A stretch of DNA of 64,000 nt from Calliphora vicina (taxonomy: Eukaryota; Arthropoda; Insecta; Diptera; Calliphoridae), in the NCBI RefSeq assembly GCF_958450345.1, contig NC_088783.1:25423701-25487700 (forward strand). Reading direction: 5' to 3'. Position numbers and translations under genes: made by a program. Below the pieces are notes generated by a model. The model made no database searches and was not told the origin of the DNA. It worked only from the letters and a program-made list of their open reading frames with translations. Shown here in pieces: positions 31,500 through 43,964 of this stretch (its first letter is position 1; every line of letters starts with the position of its first letter).

Positions 31500-33035
31500 A
31501 ATTTCACACTTTGTTCATACTGTAATACAGTTCTATACAATTTCATCTTTGTTTGACAATAAAAAGACAATATAAAATAAAGTTAGCAAGTCTGAACAAC
31601 ACTTGCACAGTGGCACCATTTGAGTTTTTTCGTTGCAAAAATCATAACTTTTGAACCAAATAAGATAATCAAAAAATTTAAAAAGCATATGATAGATAAT
31701 TGATCAAGCTATGAAATTAGTGTTTGAAAAGGGTTTTACGCCTTTTAAGTTGCCTACTTATGAGTTAGCAAAGTTTAAATTTGTGGAAAAATCAATTCTA
31801 TGGGAAGTAAAATAAAATATTTTTTAAAATATTTAATTTTTTTGTAAAATATTCCTGAAAAGATTTAAAAAAAAATTGTTTGATTTATTTTTATTTTTTT
31901 GTGTAACATATTGCTCAAAATCCGTAAAAGAAGGTATGTCTAATGAGTTTTCACGGTTATATGTCATAAATTGCTAAAAAATGCATAAAAACTAATTTTT
32001 GTAACCATGTCTTTTTTCAAAATTTTATCTTTAGCAAAAAATGGGGCAAGGATGGGCAGCTGGAAATGTTTGCATTAGGTAAAGGAATAATCAAAAAACT
32101 TATTTTGAAAATATGCCAAATATAGAAATTATTAGTTTTTTTATTTTCCATCAAAGTTGAGAAATGTTGAAAAAATGGATAGTTGGTAAATATCGATTTA
32201 CAAACACAAAGCTAGCAGTACAGTTTTTTTTTTTGATTTTTTTAATAAATAGATCTATCAATAGAATCAAAAATAATGACGGTCCTAGTTATCTAGTTGT
32301 CGAGATAGTGTATCTGAATGCGGGCAAAATTACCTGAAAATCAGTAAACTTTGAAGGGCTGTATCTGTTGAACAATAAATCTGATTGTAACATATTTTAA
32401 ATCATTGGATGGTTTCCTGTAAAATAGGCTTATTAATATTTTTTTGGGGCACCTGAAATTTTTGATTTTGTGGCTTGCTACAGAACTTGAAAATAGCAAC
32501 AGCATTATTTATGATACTGCCCATCAATTTGAATTCGTTAGATTAGCAAAACACGACAATGTCTGATAATGAGTTGATATAATAATGCACAACACCAAGT
32601 TTCAGCCGTCACAACATCTTGGAGCACGAAATATTTGACTATAAATCTGTACACTAGGCCTTTCGTTATCAAATTCATTTGGCATATATTTTAATGCAAG
32701 TGTAAAGAGTGTATTAAAGCTATTCCATAAAAATTACTTTATATCCAAACCTCATCACCCACCCCTTCATTACGAAATAAAAAAAAAATCATTTTCAATA
32801 TAGTACCTACTTTTAAGCATGCCTGGGAGTAGGACATTATAAAAAATCATATTTTATATCTTATTCATCTTATCTGAATGACTTACTTGGAAGTAGTTTA
32901 GTAATGAATGGATCATAATGTAGCCTTCGATATTGTATAACCTCATCCTTAGTTTGTTCTAAACTAGAATTTCCATAAAATTTTTGCTTAGACAGATATT
33001 ATGAAACTAAAATAGGCCAACAATCTGTCATCACT
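31500..33035. other. No gene recognised; possible old repeat
   Basis: Segment 31590-32700 has the homogeneous AT-rich texture of the dispersed repeats, with phrases such as CATAACTTTTGAACC and TGTATCTGTTGAACAATAAA. No second copy was found in the window, so it is left unclassified. Segment 32860-33030 contains family-D-like blocks (AAACTAAAATAGGCCAACAA, AATCTGTCATCACTTGAG). Confidence 0.35.
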
Positions 33036-33039
33036 TGAG

Positions 33040-33345
33040 TTACAATAGATGAAGTATCTTTTGAACGCAATTTTTGTTTTTAATAAATTATATGTCATTT
33101 TGAGGGTTACATATCTGTCTTATAGTGCAAACAAAAAATGTTTTGCTTTGTATGCCAACAAAACGTCATATGCGGGAAGTTTTGTTTTACTTCTTTAATT
33201 TGAAGCACACATATCACCAAAGCTTATGATGAATGTGTTCCATCGGTTTCAACGAGCGAGAAATGGTTTGTTCGGTTCAGAAGTGATGATTTTGACACGG
33301 ATGACAAAGATCGCCCAGGCCAGCCAAAAAATATTTTTCTTAAGT
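33040..33345 (+). pseudogene. mariner remnant, 5' end
   Basis: Runs parallel to 42963-43265: GAAGTATCTTTTGAACGC, CATATCTGTCTTATAGTG, CATATGCGGGAAGTTTTG, then ATGGTTTGTTCGGTTCAGAA and GATCGCCCAGGCCAGCC. In translation it is the WF.RF..GDFD..D..R.G.P segment of the mariner DNA-binding domain. The rest of the gene is absent. Confidence 0.7.
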
Positions 33346-33349
33346 TTCA

Positions 33350-35695
33350 TCAAAATCGGCCCAAAAATATATAATATATCGCTATCTTTCCATTAGAGAT
33401 TCCAAATATTGAAAATTTTTAATTTTTACCTTCACGATTTAAGGGTTAAAGTTTTCCGATTTTAGGAAAGGTTCTGAAATTTGTTTAACAAAATTTTTAA
33501 AAATTTGAAATTGGAGTTTTGAAACTGCCGTTAAAAAAATATTTTTTTTGGTTGTACCTGCGAAAAGTATCCTATGAAAATAAAAACTCATATAAAAGTA
33601 AATATGGATATATTTTAAGTAAGAATAAATTTTTGTTTTAATATTTTTCAAAATATGTTAATTTTGTTCCTACATTTCCTGTTCTAGTGGCCTGAGACAC
33701 GTTAATGGCCTGGCGGTTTTTTAATAACTTTAACATTTTTTGACCAATTTTTGTCTTTTATATGTCATTAGAACGACAATTACGTACACATTTCAATTCT
33801 TTTAAATTAAATTGCAAAATTAATTACTATTAAATTTTTTAAAAAAACTGAAAAAAATTAAATTTTTAACTTTGTAAATGTACCTCAAAACTAAATCGAA
33901 AGTCGGCACGGGTTGCCCTTCTTAGAACAAGCTAAAAAATTTTTTGGTGGTATTTTAGGCCATTACGAAAGTTTTCAGGGGGTACCGTGTCAACATTTCA
34001 AAAAATTTAATTCTAAGGGACACTCTAATGTACATCAAAATCACTTCCTTTTTATGTCACGTATTATGTACCCATATTTTGGACAATAGTGTTTCGAATA
34101 TATTTATTTATTTTTAAACCCTCTAAATGGAACATAAAGACCAAATTATTTTCCAGTTCATCTTACTATTTTTGCAAACTCAATTCCTCTTTAAAGGCGT
34201 ACAAATGTTAAGTACGATGACATGGAAATACCCATACATATATTTAGGACATTTTGGGAGGATATTTAAATCTCATAAAATTTGTTCTCTACCTCATCAA
34301 TGTTATAAAAGTAATAAAATATATATATAAAAAAAAAACAATTAAAAACTCCCAACCTTGCTATTGTATAGCACTCTGGTACATTTTGATTGTTGTTTGT
34401 AGCACCCATCTAGAAGTAGTTGCACCAACAGCAGCAGTAGCAGCAATAGGTTTTCGCTGTAATTTTGCAATGTGAATGGGTGCAACCAATTGAATATTTT
34501 AAATATTAAACTCATTGGATAACGTAACGAGCGAGTACTCCAACCATTCAATACTACTGTTGTTGTTATCCTTATTGTTGTTGTTATTATTGATGTTGCT
34601 GATGCAGTTTTTGTTGTTGATGATGATGTTGAAGCTGCTGCTACTAGTACTGCTGATGTTACATAACACAACATATAATTCGAATACAACACAATATTGG
34701 TAACGAGTCCTACTGCAACTGCATTGTAAATGTACTACTACTGTTTCATATATTTGCCACGTTAAAGTAAATGTCTGAATGTTGCATACGAACGTACACA
34801 CAGTATAACACAGTAGAGTAAAAGAAGGACAAGGATGAATTGGTTGCACAATTTCGCTTTTACTTGTATTTTTTGCGATATTTTTTTGTCTTTTGTACTC
34901 GAATTCAGTTTTGATTCTGTTTAATGCATACATTTGTTAATCAAGAATCAAAAGTACATATTTTCTGTTTTGTGTTGTTTTTCTTTTTGTTTTTTGTTTT
35001 GTTTAAAAAGCTTGTTTAAAAAATGATTTTTCAGTTTTTTTATAAATATTTATGAGTGAATAAAATTTACTATAGAACTGAAATTAATACATACGCAAAT
35101 TGAACGATATTTTTCTGATTACTAATGACATGTATTGAAAAAGAATATATTGTTCAAGTATATACAAGGCAATATTTAGATCTGAAAATACCAACTATTA
35201 CTTTAATAAATTATTGTAGTTCCTTGTGAAATTTTCCTAAAATCAATAGTGTCTCTTCCTCTAATTTACCATCAATTTGTTATAATTTATTTTTACTTTT
35301 TCATGTTTTTTTTTTTCTTTTTGTATTCAAAAGTTTATAATAATTGTATTTTATTATCGAAAACTTTTTGAAAAGCACACAATTTACGTTATATATACAC
35401 ATACACATTTGTCAATTACACTATATCCTTCCTTAATGCAATTTATCGTCCTTTGACCCAATTGTCCACTGACAATTTCACACTCAATCGGTTTAGAATG
35501 GTAGATAGAAAATAAAAATTATGATAGAAACGTTTTTACTTTTTATCAATAGTTTCTGTGGAAAGAGTGCACTGAGAGAAACAATTTTTGAAAATAAATT
35601 TTTGATATAAAACATTAAAAAGTATTCTGACTAGTTTCCCCAGAATTAATTTTTAAAGTAAGATAACAGATTATAGCAATTTTCTGCAGAAAATT
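33350..35695. other. No gene recognised; trinucleotide microsatellite inside
   Basis: An imperfect GTT/GAT/GCT trinucleotide tract lies at about 34555-34655 and produces long serine- and asparagine-rich false frames on both strands. Elsewhere the sequence is AT-rich. A block at 33680-34060 (GGCCTGGCGGTTTTTTAATA ... GGGACACTCTAATGTACAT) may be an old transposon of unknown type. Confidence 0.4.
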
Positions 35696-35755
35696 GTTTC
35701 TCAAGTTCTTTTAAGAATAATATCGATAGAAATTATTTCACGACTAGATTTAAAA

Positions 35756-36357
35756 ACAAGTAAGAGAGCTACATTCGGCTGTGCCGAATATTCTATACCC
35801 TTCACCAAATTATGCTTAAAAATATTTTTTTTATATATTTTTATTTAAACAAAATTAATTTTTTTTTTAAATATTTTTTAAATGGTTTTTAATTTTTTAA
35901 AATTTTTTTTTTTAATTTTTTAAAATTATTTTTTTAATTTAAAAAAAAAATGTTGGGAAAAGAATTTATGAAAAAAAAATATTTTTTTTTTATGAAAAAA
36001 AGTTAAAATGCAATGGACTTTCAAATATCTATCATTAGATATCCATATTGTCTATATTAATGACTTAGTAATCCAGATATAAATTAGGTTGTCCCGGTTT
36101 TTTCTTTATATCTCAGCCATTTGTGGACCGATTTTTGCGATTTTAAATAGTATCAGAGCCGAAAAAATTCCCGATGTATTGATGTATGATTTATGTATGT
36201 AAGTTATTTGGGGGCTACGGAAAGTTGATTTCAACATACAGACGGACAGATGGACATGGCTATATCGACTTTGCTATCTATAACGATCCAGAATATATAT
36301 ACTTTGTGGGGTCGCAAATGAAAAATGAAGAACTTACAAACGGAATGAAGAGTATAA
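35756..36357 (+). repeat. Family B repeat, right end missing
   Basis: Begins ACAAGTAAGAGAGCTACATT with a hairpin (ATTCGGCTGTGCCGAAT). It contains the TATCTATCATTAGATATCC block, GATTTCAACATACAGACGGA and the CTATAACGATCC end block. An imperfect direct repeat of about 50 bp (35698-35748 and 36363-36413, with TCAAGTTCTTTTAAG) flanks it. Confidence 0.75.
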
Positions 36358-36586
36358 ACAGCTTTCTCAAGTTCTTTTAAGTAAAAGATCGATACAAATC
36401 ATTTGACCACTAGACTAATAAAATATAGAGATATTTGGTGGAATAACTTGAAAGATATATTCCAAATACGTGATCGAATTTTGATAAAAAATGTAAGTGA
36501 TCAAAGATTGTTATCTTCTTATAAATTGGACCAATATATTTATAACAAAAATTGAATTTAGAGCAAAATATAGCTGATCATAGGTT

Positions 36587-38407
36587 ACACAGGTCAACAG
36601 CAAAAAAAGGCTGCACTATATAGACAAAAATGGTAAAATTTATGAATTTATGAATTTTTTTAGATGTTTCTCCACATAATTTATGATAACTCAAAAAAGC
36701 TTAGTCCGATATTATTGACTAATTTTTGTTATGGTAACAATAACAAAACACATGTGAAATGTACACTCAAAGTACACGCTTGTACACACACACAATTTTC
36801 TGAAAATAAGATAATTCAATTAATTGTGAATAAATTCGAAAATAATCCATCGATTTTTACGATCAATATCTCACTTTGTTCCTATTACAAGTGGCTTTCC
36901 GATAAAGCAATAAATCTAAACAATTTCTGCCGTGTTCGATTTTTCATGATTTTTTTAAAACAAAAAAATTTTATATTTTTACATAAAAAATTTATTTTTT
37001 GCTTCAATTTGTTATTATAACTCCGAAACTACGGAGCCGATTAAAACACAATATATATGTGAAAATTTATAAATAGCACGGGAAAAATGTTTTCAACATT
37101 CAAATAATCGAAAGACGAACATTAACTACTCAATTTTATGTATATCAATCAAAAAAGTGAAATTTCGTGAAATTGAGCGAATTCACTTAATTGTGAATAA
37201 ATTCGAAAAGAATCAATCGATTTTTATCTTCGATATCTTATTTTGTTGCTATTGTAGGCGGCTTTGCGACAAAGTAATAAACCTGAACAAATTCTTTTTC
37301 GATTTTTCATGAATTTTTTAAAACACAAAAATTAGCTATTTCCACATAAAAAATATATTTATACCCTACACCACCATAGTGGGGAGGGTATTATGCGTTT
37401 GTGCAGATGTTTGTAACGCCCAAAAATATTAGTCTAACACCCACCTTAAAGTATACCGATCGACTTAGAATAACTTTCTGAGTCGATTAAGCGATGTCCG
37501 TCCGTCCGTCCGTCTGGTCGGCTGGCTGGCTGTCCATGTAAACCTTGTGCGCAGAGTACAGGTCGCAATTTTAAAGATATTTCGATCAAATTTGGTACAT
37601 ATTATTTTTTCGGCTAAAATCGGTCCACTTTTTCACCTAGCCCCATACAAATGTCCTCCCGAAATTGGACTTTATCGGTCATAAATGTTTAATTTATATA
37701 TGTATCTCCACAAATTCCGCTCCAAATAAGTTTTATATACACAAAATTCATGTTACAAATTTTATTACAATCGGTCCATAATTAGTCATAGCTCCCATAT
37801 AGACCCGCTTCCGAAAATCACTTTAACGTGCATAAATCGCTTAAAAATGTTGGTAAACACACAAAATTCAACATAGTTAACTTTAATATAGACATAAATC
37901 ACACGACCTAATTTCATGGTGATCGGTCCATAATTGGTCATAGCCCCCATATAACCCCACTTCCGAAAATCACTCAAAACTATAAATTATTGAAATTATA
38001 AAAGAAAATTTTTTTTTGCTCTTTTACTTAGTGTAGGGTATTATATGGTCGGGCTTGACCGACCATACTTTCTTACTAGTTTTTTCTTTAATTTGTTATT
38101 ATAACTTTGAAACTACTGAGAGGTTTAAAACGCAATATATAACCGGATAAAAGGTTATGTAAATTTGAACTTTTCTAAGTTTACTTCAATAAAATCAGAT
38201 TAACCATTTTTCAGTTATCATAAGATATGTGGAGAAATATTAAAAAAAAAAATTCACAATTTTAGAAAAAAAAAATTAAAAAATTCTTTCCATAGAATTT
38301 AAAAATTTTACCATTTTTGTAATATTAGAACCACAATACATCAAAATTGTGTAGTGGTTTAAAAAGCCTCCAAATTTTTTTTGGTTTCTGTTTTTGTTGC
38401 CCTGTGT
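36587..38407 (+). mobile_element. Family C non-autonomous element, complete copy 2, with a family A insertion
   Basis: Left terminus ACACAGGTCAACAGCAAAAA; right terminus reverse complement ACACAGGGCAACAAAAACAG. The inverted similarity extends inward to AGGCT and CACTA. Two direct blocks about 370 bp apart (near 36802 and 37169, each with AATTCA(A/C)TTAATTGTGAATAA) match copy 1. Removing the 720-bp family A insert (37361-38080) leaves about 1.1 kb. No ORF resembling a transposase, so it must be mobilised in trans if mobile. Superfamily not recognised. Confidence 0.7.
37361..38080 (-). repeat. Family A repeat inserted in family C element
   Basis: Read on the minus strand it runs from ACTAGTAAGAAAGTATGGTC to GGTGGTGTAGGGTATAA. 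The plus-strand flanks ATAAAAAATATATTT and TTTTTCTTTAATTTGTTATT join into the continuous sequence seen without insertion in copy 1 near 8120 and 8490, so both filled and empty sites are present in the window. Confidence 0.88.
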
Positions 38408-38439
38408 TATCATTCTTTTCTCAATTGAACTAATTTTTA

Positions 38440-38550
38440 ATAAACTATTGTCAATTTTAGTTTCTCAATATATTTCTAATAAAGAATCGAATTTTAATGA
38501 CAAATATAACTGATCACAGATTATCGATCTGTTCGCAATTGGACCATTAT
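38440..38550. repeat. Family D repeat unit
   Basis: Carries the family core: AAAGAATCGAATTTTAATGA, AACTGATCACAGATTATCGA and GAAACTACAGCCAGTTT. Related units lie at 36415-36545, 39040-39230 and in the array at 40960-41810. Confidence 0.5.
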
Positions 38551-38551
38551 T

Positions 38552-39030
38552 TTTGAAACTACAGCCAGTTTAAGATTTTCGAATCTGCTCAGATTTTGTG
38601 ACCAAGAACGAATCAAGCCAATATCGGATAGTGTGTTCCAAAGTGAAGCGTATCCCAGATATAGCGTTCTGCATCGATCGAAACCAATAGTATTCAGAAG
38701 GGGCAAGGTCTGTGCTATAAGGCGGGTGAGTCAAAACTTCCCAACCACTTCATTCTAAATACTTTTTAACAGGTATTGCAACATGCGGCCGTGTCTTGTC
38801 ATGATGGAATATTACAGTTTCATGTTTCCAACGAATCATTTGCAATCGGTACAAGTTCACTGTGATGGCGGGGTCAGATTTCAGCAGCACATATTAGATA
38901 GGAGCCTTTTGCTCCCACCAAATACAGAGAATTACCTTAACACCATGGATATATGGTTTTGATTTCGATTCGGCTGGTAAGCCAGGCTCAAATACCACCT
39001 CTTACACTTCGGGTTTTCGTAATTGTTCAA
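38552..39030 (-). pseudogene. mariner remnant, core and C-terminal part
   Basis: On the minus strand the order runs from the IHG..V.LCIWW-like block (38920-38955) through the second catalytic Asp region (a damaged HDKTRPHVAI piece near 38790) to YFRSMQNAISGIRFTLEHTI and the LIRSWSQNL tail. This is the same subfamily as the remnant at 28491. Frames are broken and the right side lacks the DNA-binding domain. Confidence 0.75.
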
Positions 39031-39039
39031 TTTATTTAT

Positions 39040-39230
39040 TTAAGAAACTACAGCTAGTTTTAGTTTTTATTACACCTATAAGTTATCTTAGATTGTCGTC
39101 CTTTGTTCAATTTGGATATTATTTATGAAACTATGCCAGTTTTAGTTTCTTAATAAGGAATACAATTTTGCAGAAAAATATAAGTGATCACAGATGATCG
39201 ATAATTTCTCATTTGGAATTATTAATATTG
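39040..39230. repeat. Family D repeat units
   Basis: Two diverged units with AAGAAACTACAGCTAGTTTTAG and GAAACTATGCCAGTTTTAG-type blocks, plus ATAAGTGATCACAGATGATCG. They adjoin the mariner remnant. Confidence 0.5.
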
Positions 39231-39239
39231 GACTATATA

Positions 39240-40955
39240 AAACAGTTGTGAATGTAATCTGCGATTATGAAAAGAGGCATTTAATTTGCAAAAAGAGGCA
39301 TTTAATTTGTGTGCTCTTTTGGTTAGAAAATAAAATATCCACAACAACATCAAGAAACTGAATGAATTGTGTGTATTTTTCCGCTCTTTTGTTCACATTC
39401 GGGTTGTTTGACGAAAATCATCGTAACCTGAACAATATGAACGCCTACCATGGCCCTAAAGTTTTCTTTTCATAGTTTTTTCATCATTTCTCTCAGTGCT
39501 GCAACTATAAAACTTTTGAGTTTTAATTTTTCCCACCCATTCCAATTTAACAAATATTAAAAGTAAAAGAAAAACTTTATAAAACTTGACAAAGTATTAT
39601 ATATTTTATCTGCGGTTTTGCAGCCACAAGCAGCAGCAATTCAATTCATATAAATACGAGTATAAAACAGTATAAAACTATGAATAAAACAGTTGAGTCT
39701 AGAGCGAGAGCACAAGAAAGAGACAGATACAAAAGAGTTGTACGAAACAAAAAAAGCAAAAGAGAAGAAGAATTACTCTAGAGTGAGTGTTAAAATGCTC
39801 GGATGACATAGAGGAGGCCTGATACATGTACAAACAATTTAAAATTTCATTTGAATGCAACAAAAGCCGCTTGAGTTCGTTCATAAATTTGCAATTACGA
39901 TTTTCCATTGTGATGAATTTTGAGCGGATACAAGCTAAAACTGCACTTCCGATATAAAATAATAATAAAAAAAAGAACACAGAAAAAATAAAAGTGTAGT
40001 AAGTAGTTGACAAAGGATGGATGGAATTGAAGGAGGCACTCATATGGAGGGCTAAATGTAACATGAATGCCATAATAAAGCAACATGCTACCACTACCTA
40101 CTAGTGGAGTGATGGACTAGTGAAGTTGCTGGAATTGGTTATAAATTTTATCACTGTCTTTGCTGTATACTGCAATTTTGCATGCCAACTATGATGAGTG
40201 TGATGTTGGCTGACGTTGCCTGATGCCTTCGCATAAAAGTTCTATAGAAATTTAGTCAAGAAGAAAATTTCAGCTTGTGTCTTCTTTTTTTTATGGAATT
40301 TATTCCCATAGTTGGACGATAGCTGTGTGAAAAGACACAAAATAAATCTTAAAATAGAGAAAATGGGCAATTGGGTGACAATAAGGCTGTTCGGTTTTTT
40401 GATTCTTCTTATAGATGTATGAATGCATTTCAGTTTTGTTTCCTTGCGTTCTGTTGAAATTCAAAAGAATTTGCCAAGAATTGCCAGCACTACACACACA
40501 ATGTTCCAACATGTATGTTGTCATTTCTAGATTTTTGTTGCTGGTGGCGTAACGTTAGTAGAGGAGTTGTGGAATTCAATGATTTATCAAATCCTTTTAT
40601 TGTTGCGGTTTTGGCACTCGAATATTCGAGTATTTTATTATTATTATGCATGCTGCTGATTACTAAACCGCACCACCATGACATCATTTACGATTGCCAG
40701 CCATTGTGAGAGTGAAGTGCAAGGAAAATTTATGCATATTTGGGTCAGTGGACACTACAGAGCAGAAATTACAATTTAAAATAAAATTATTGGACACTAG
40801 TGATTAGAATTTGTATGCTTGCTTTCGAACATGGCTGTTTGGCATTTGAAAGGAAAAATGTATTGTATGTATGTCGCATCATTCAAAGGAAAATAAAAGT
40901 TGAAATATATGTAAACGTACATATATCTGGTACAATAAAAAAATATCATACCAAA
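39240..40955. other. No gene recognised; non-coding DNA
   Basis: More balanced in composition than most of the window and free of recognisable repeats. It could hold regulatory or intronic sequence, but no specific site can be defended. Confidence 0.4.
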
Positions 40956-40959
40956 TGTT

Positions 40960-41815
40960 AAAAAATATGAATGGCTATAGTTTCTTAAATAATGGTTCAA
41001 TGGAGAAAAGGACAATAATTTGTGATGAGTTATACTTTTCATCAAATCGTCCTTACTAAAAAATATTAAGTAACTAAAACAGGCTATAGTTTCTTAAGTA
41101 ATGGACCAATGGATAAAATGACAAGAATCTGTTATCACTTATATTTTTTTATCAACATTCATTCCTTTATTAGAAAAATGCCTAAAACCTATAACAAGTT
41201 GTAGTTTCTTAAATATTGATCCAATTGAAAAAAAGGACGATAACATGTGATCATTTATAGTTTTCATCAAAAATAAGTTTTTGGATTCAATAATGTTAAA
41301 AACAAACTTTCTTAAATATTGAAAATTAGACTGAGAAAATTATGATAATCTCAAAAAAATAATTAAATAACAAAAATGGTTTAACTAAGAAAAGGATAAA
41401 CATCTATGTTCTCTTATATTTTTAACCTAAATTTGATTATTTATTAGAAAGACAAACACAGGTTGTAGTTCCTTAAATATTTGTCCAATTGAGAAAAGGA
41501 CATTATAGTCCTTGATTAATTATATTTTTCATAAAAATTCGATTGCTGTTCTCTTAATAATGGTATATTGGAGATAAGGACGAATGATCTGTAATCAGAT
41601 ATCCTTTCCAGATATAGTTTCCTAAATAACGATACAATTGAGTCAAGGACGACAATCTTTGATCACTTATATTTTTCATATAAATTCGATTCTTTATTAA
41701 GAAACTAAATAATGGTTAAATTCAAAAATAGAACGAAAATTTTTAAACACTTATATTTTTCACCAAAATTTTCGATTTTATATAAGAAAGATATTAAGAA
41801 AATATTGAATGTATG
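40960..41815. repeat. Family D degenerate tandem array, unit about 110-125 bp
   Basis: About seven diverged units, each with (C/G)TATAGTTTCTTAA, a CAATTGAGAAAAGGAC block, a GTGATCACTTATATTTTTCA block and AAATTCGATTCTTTATTA. The starts of the first three are near 40972, 41081 and 41207. It ends next to the decayed DD37E copy. The core resembles the Helitron minisatellite at 59590-60870. Confidence 0.65.
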
Positions 41816-41840
41816 GCTTAAAAATGAGGGATTTAAAATA

Positions 41841-42962
41841 AGGACTGAGATCGAAAAAAAAACTTTAACACAAGTTTTTCATTAAAATTTTAATCCAAGT
41901 ATTATTTGATTTTTTTTTTTTCATCAAGATTCCTTTGTAAAGCATTTCAGTTATTATATTTAATTTCAATTATGCTCATTTGTTGTTAATATGATTAAAA
42001 TGCGTGACTAGAAAAAAGTGAGTACTAAAATTATGAAATATTTTCAGCAAAACAGAACTTGATCCTATAAAAAGTTGGGCAAACAATCAAAGGTCTGCCG
42101 TCAAACTGATTCCAATGTTATTAAATAGTAGCAGGGAGAATTTGTCCGTTGATAGAAAACCTGGTACATATAGAATGAATGGTCCATATGATGTTGCTAT
42201 ATCCAATAAATAGAAAGCATTTTCAAAAGAACTCCCAACACATCCGGTAGGAAAGCAGTCCGGATAGCTCAGTACTCGGACTATTTGGTACGAAAAGTTA
42301 AAGCAAATACAAGTTTAAAAAACATACAAAGCTCAGAAAGTTCCTGACAGCTAAAAATATAGAGGCCAAAGACAGAGCACGGAAATTTAAGTCAAATTTT
42401 ATAAAAAAGAAATACCAGCTGCATAACGGATGACGAAACGTAAGTCTGGAAAATTTTTTCGCAGCTTCCGGGTCAATATTTTTATGTTGCTGATGATCGA
42501 GAGCATGTTGTAGAAAAGTTTAGGATCCAAAAGCAGAAAATTTTCCCAAAAAGTTCTTGGCATGGCAAGCAAAATGCAGTTGCGGCAATAGAAGCGAACC
42601 ATTTGTTACAGGATGCTTCCATTCATAAGACTTCTTAATGTATCCCCTTATATTTGACTTGACATCCTGTCCCAAGTTCTTGAGCGGTACAAGAACAATA
42701 ATAAGGTATTTGGACCAAGATAGGCATATCCTCCAAACTGCCAGTGGGGCTCTTGTAAAAGTTAATCGAACGAAAAAGGTGTACAAAAGTGTGGTTGATT
42801 TTTAACGGAGATGGACTAACTTTTCGAACAAAGTGACGAAAAGCTCAATAAAAACCTTAATTGAAGGGTTTCCGGAAAACGTTCATAAATTCATCAATAT
42901 TGACTAGAACTATAAAAATAATATTTTTTGTAAATTGTAATAATAATTTCGATCTCAGTCAT
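41841..42962 (+). pseudogene. Decayed DD37E transposon, copy 3
   Basis: Begins AGGACTGAGATCGAAAAA and follows the intact copies through the whole gene, including ACACATCCGGTAGGAAAGCA and TGACAGCTAAAAATATAGAG. It carries many substitutions, stops (for example a TAG right after the start region) and deletions. At the 3' end about 80 bp are missing, so AATAATTTC joins directly to GATCTCAGTC. It shows the family has been in this genome much longer than the two intact copies. Confidence 0.88.
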
Positions 42963-43960
42963 TAGATGCAGTATCTTTTGACCGCGGTTTTTGTATGCCA
43001 TTTTGAAGGGTACATATCTGTCATTTTCACTTAGATATTGAACATTATAGTGTAAACAAAAATTTTTTTTTTTCCGAAAATTTCGAATTTTATACTAAAG
43101 AATTGTCATATGCGAGAAGTTTTGCTTTATTTCTAAAATTTGAAAAAAAAGGCCGTTGAAGCACACCAAAGCTTGAACGTGCTCCATTGGTTTGAACGTG
43201 CGAGAGATGGTTTGTGCGATTCAGAAGTGGTGACACGGAAGAAAAATATCGTCCAGGCCAGCCAAAAAAAATAAAGACCAAGAATTGGAGGCATTACTCC
43301 ATGAATATTGCTGCAAAAAGAGCAAGAAGAGCTTGCAAAATCATTGAGAGCTACTCAAGCAGCAATTCATCCAAAAGCTGTGGAATTGGGTACCATACGA
43401 ATTGAAGCCGAGTGACCTTGGAAGACGATTTTGCATCAAATCATGACTTACGCCGAAAAATGGATCCATTACGATAAACCGAAGCGGAAGAGATCGTATG
43501 TGAAGCCCGGCATACCAGCCGAATCGACACCAAAGGCAATTATCCATGGCGCTAAGTTAATTATCTGTATTTGGTGGGATCAAACCTGTAACAAATGAAA
43601 CTGATTCGTTTCACGTGAGCATTGGCCAAAAAACGTCCAGAATATGCGGCCAGATATGAAATCGTAATTTTCCAACATGACAACGCTCGGCCACATGTTG
43701 CAATACCTGTTACAAAGTATTCAGAATAAAGTGGTTGAAAAGTTTTGCAGCACCTGCCTTATATCCCAGACCTTGCACCGTCCGACTACTATTTGTTTCG
43801 ATCGATTCTTAACGCTCTCTCTAGAATACGCTTCACTTAAGAACAGAGTATCCGAAATTGGCAGGATTCGTTCTTGGCCTCAAAAGATGAGCAGTTCTTT
43901 TGGCGCGGAATCCATATGTTGCAAGAAAGATGAGAAAATGTCATAGCTAACAATGGCCAA
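42963..43960 (+). pseudogene. mariner remnant, nearly full length
   Basis: From the 5' end (GATGCAGTATCTTTTGACCG) to the C-terminus. Recognisable pieces: RWFVRFRSGDTEEKYRPGQP, SLRATQAAIHPKAVELG, AEKWIHYDKPKRKRSYVKPG, AIIHGAKLIICIWWDQ, NMTTLGHMLQYLLQ (in place of HDNARPHVA), then FDRF.TLSLEYASLKNRVSE and FGAESICCKKDEKM. All in one strand, but with stops and frameshifts. The AEKW box has Ala where the first Asp flank (GDEKW) is expected. It directly adjoins the right end of the decayed DD37E copy. Confidence 0.8.
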
Positions 43961-43964
43961 TACT

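Noticed and set aside
34342..34933. Serine/threonine- and asparagine-rich frames on the minus strand
   Set aside because: They are produced by an imperfect trinucleotide microsatellite at about 34555-34655.
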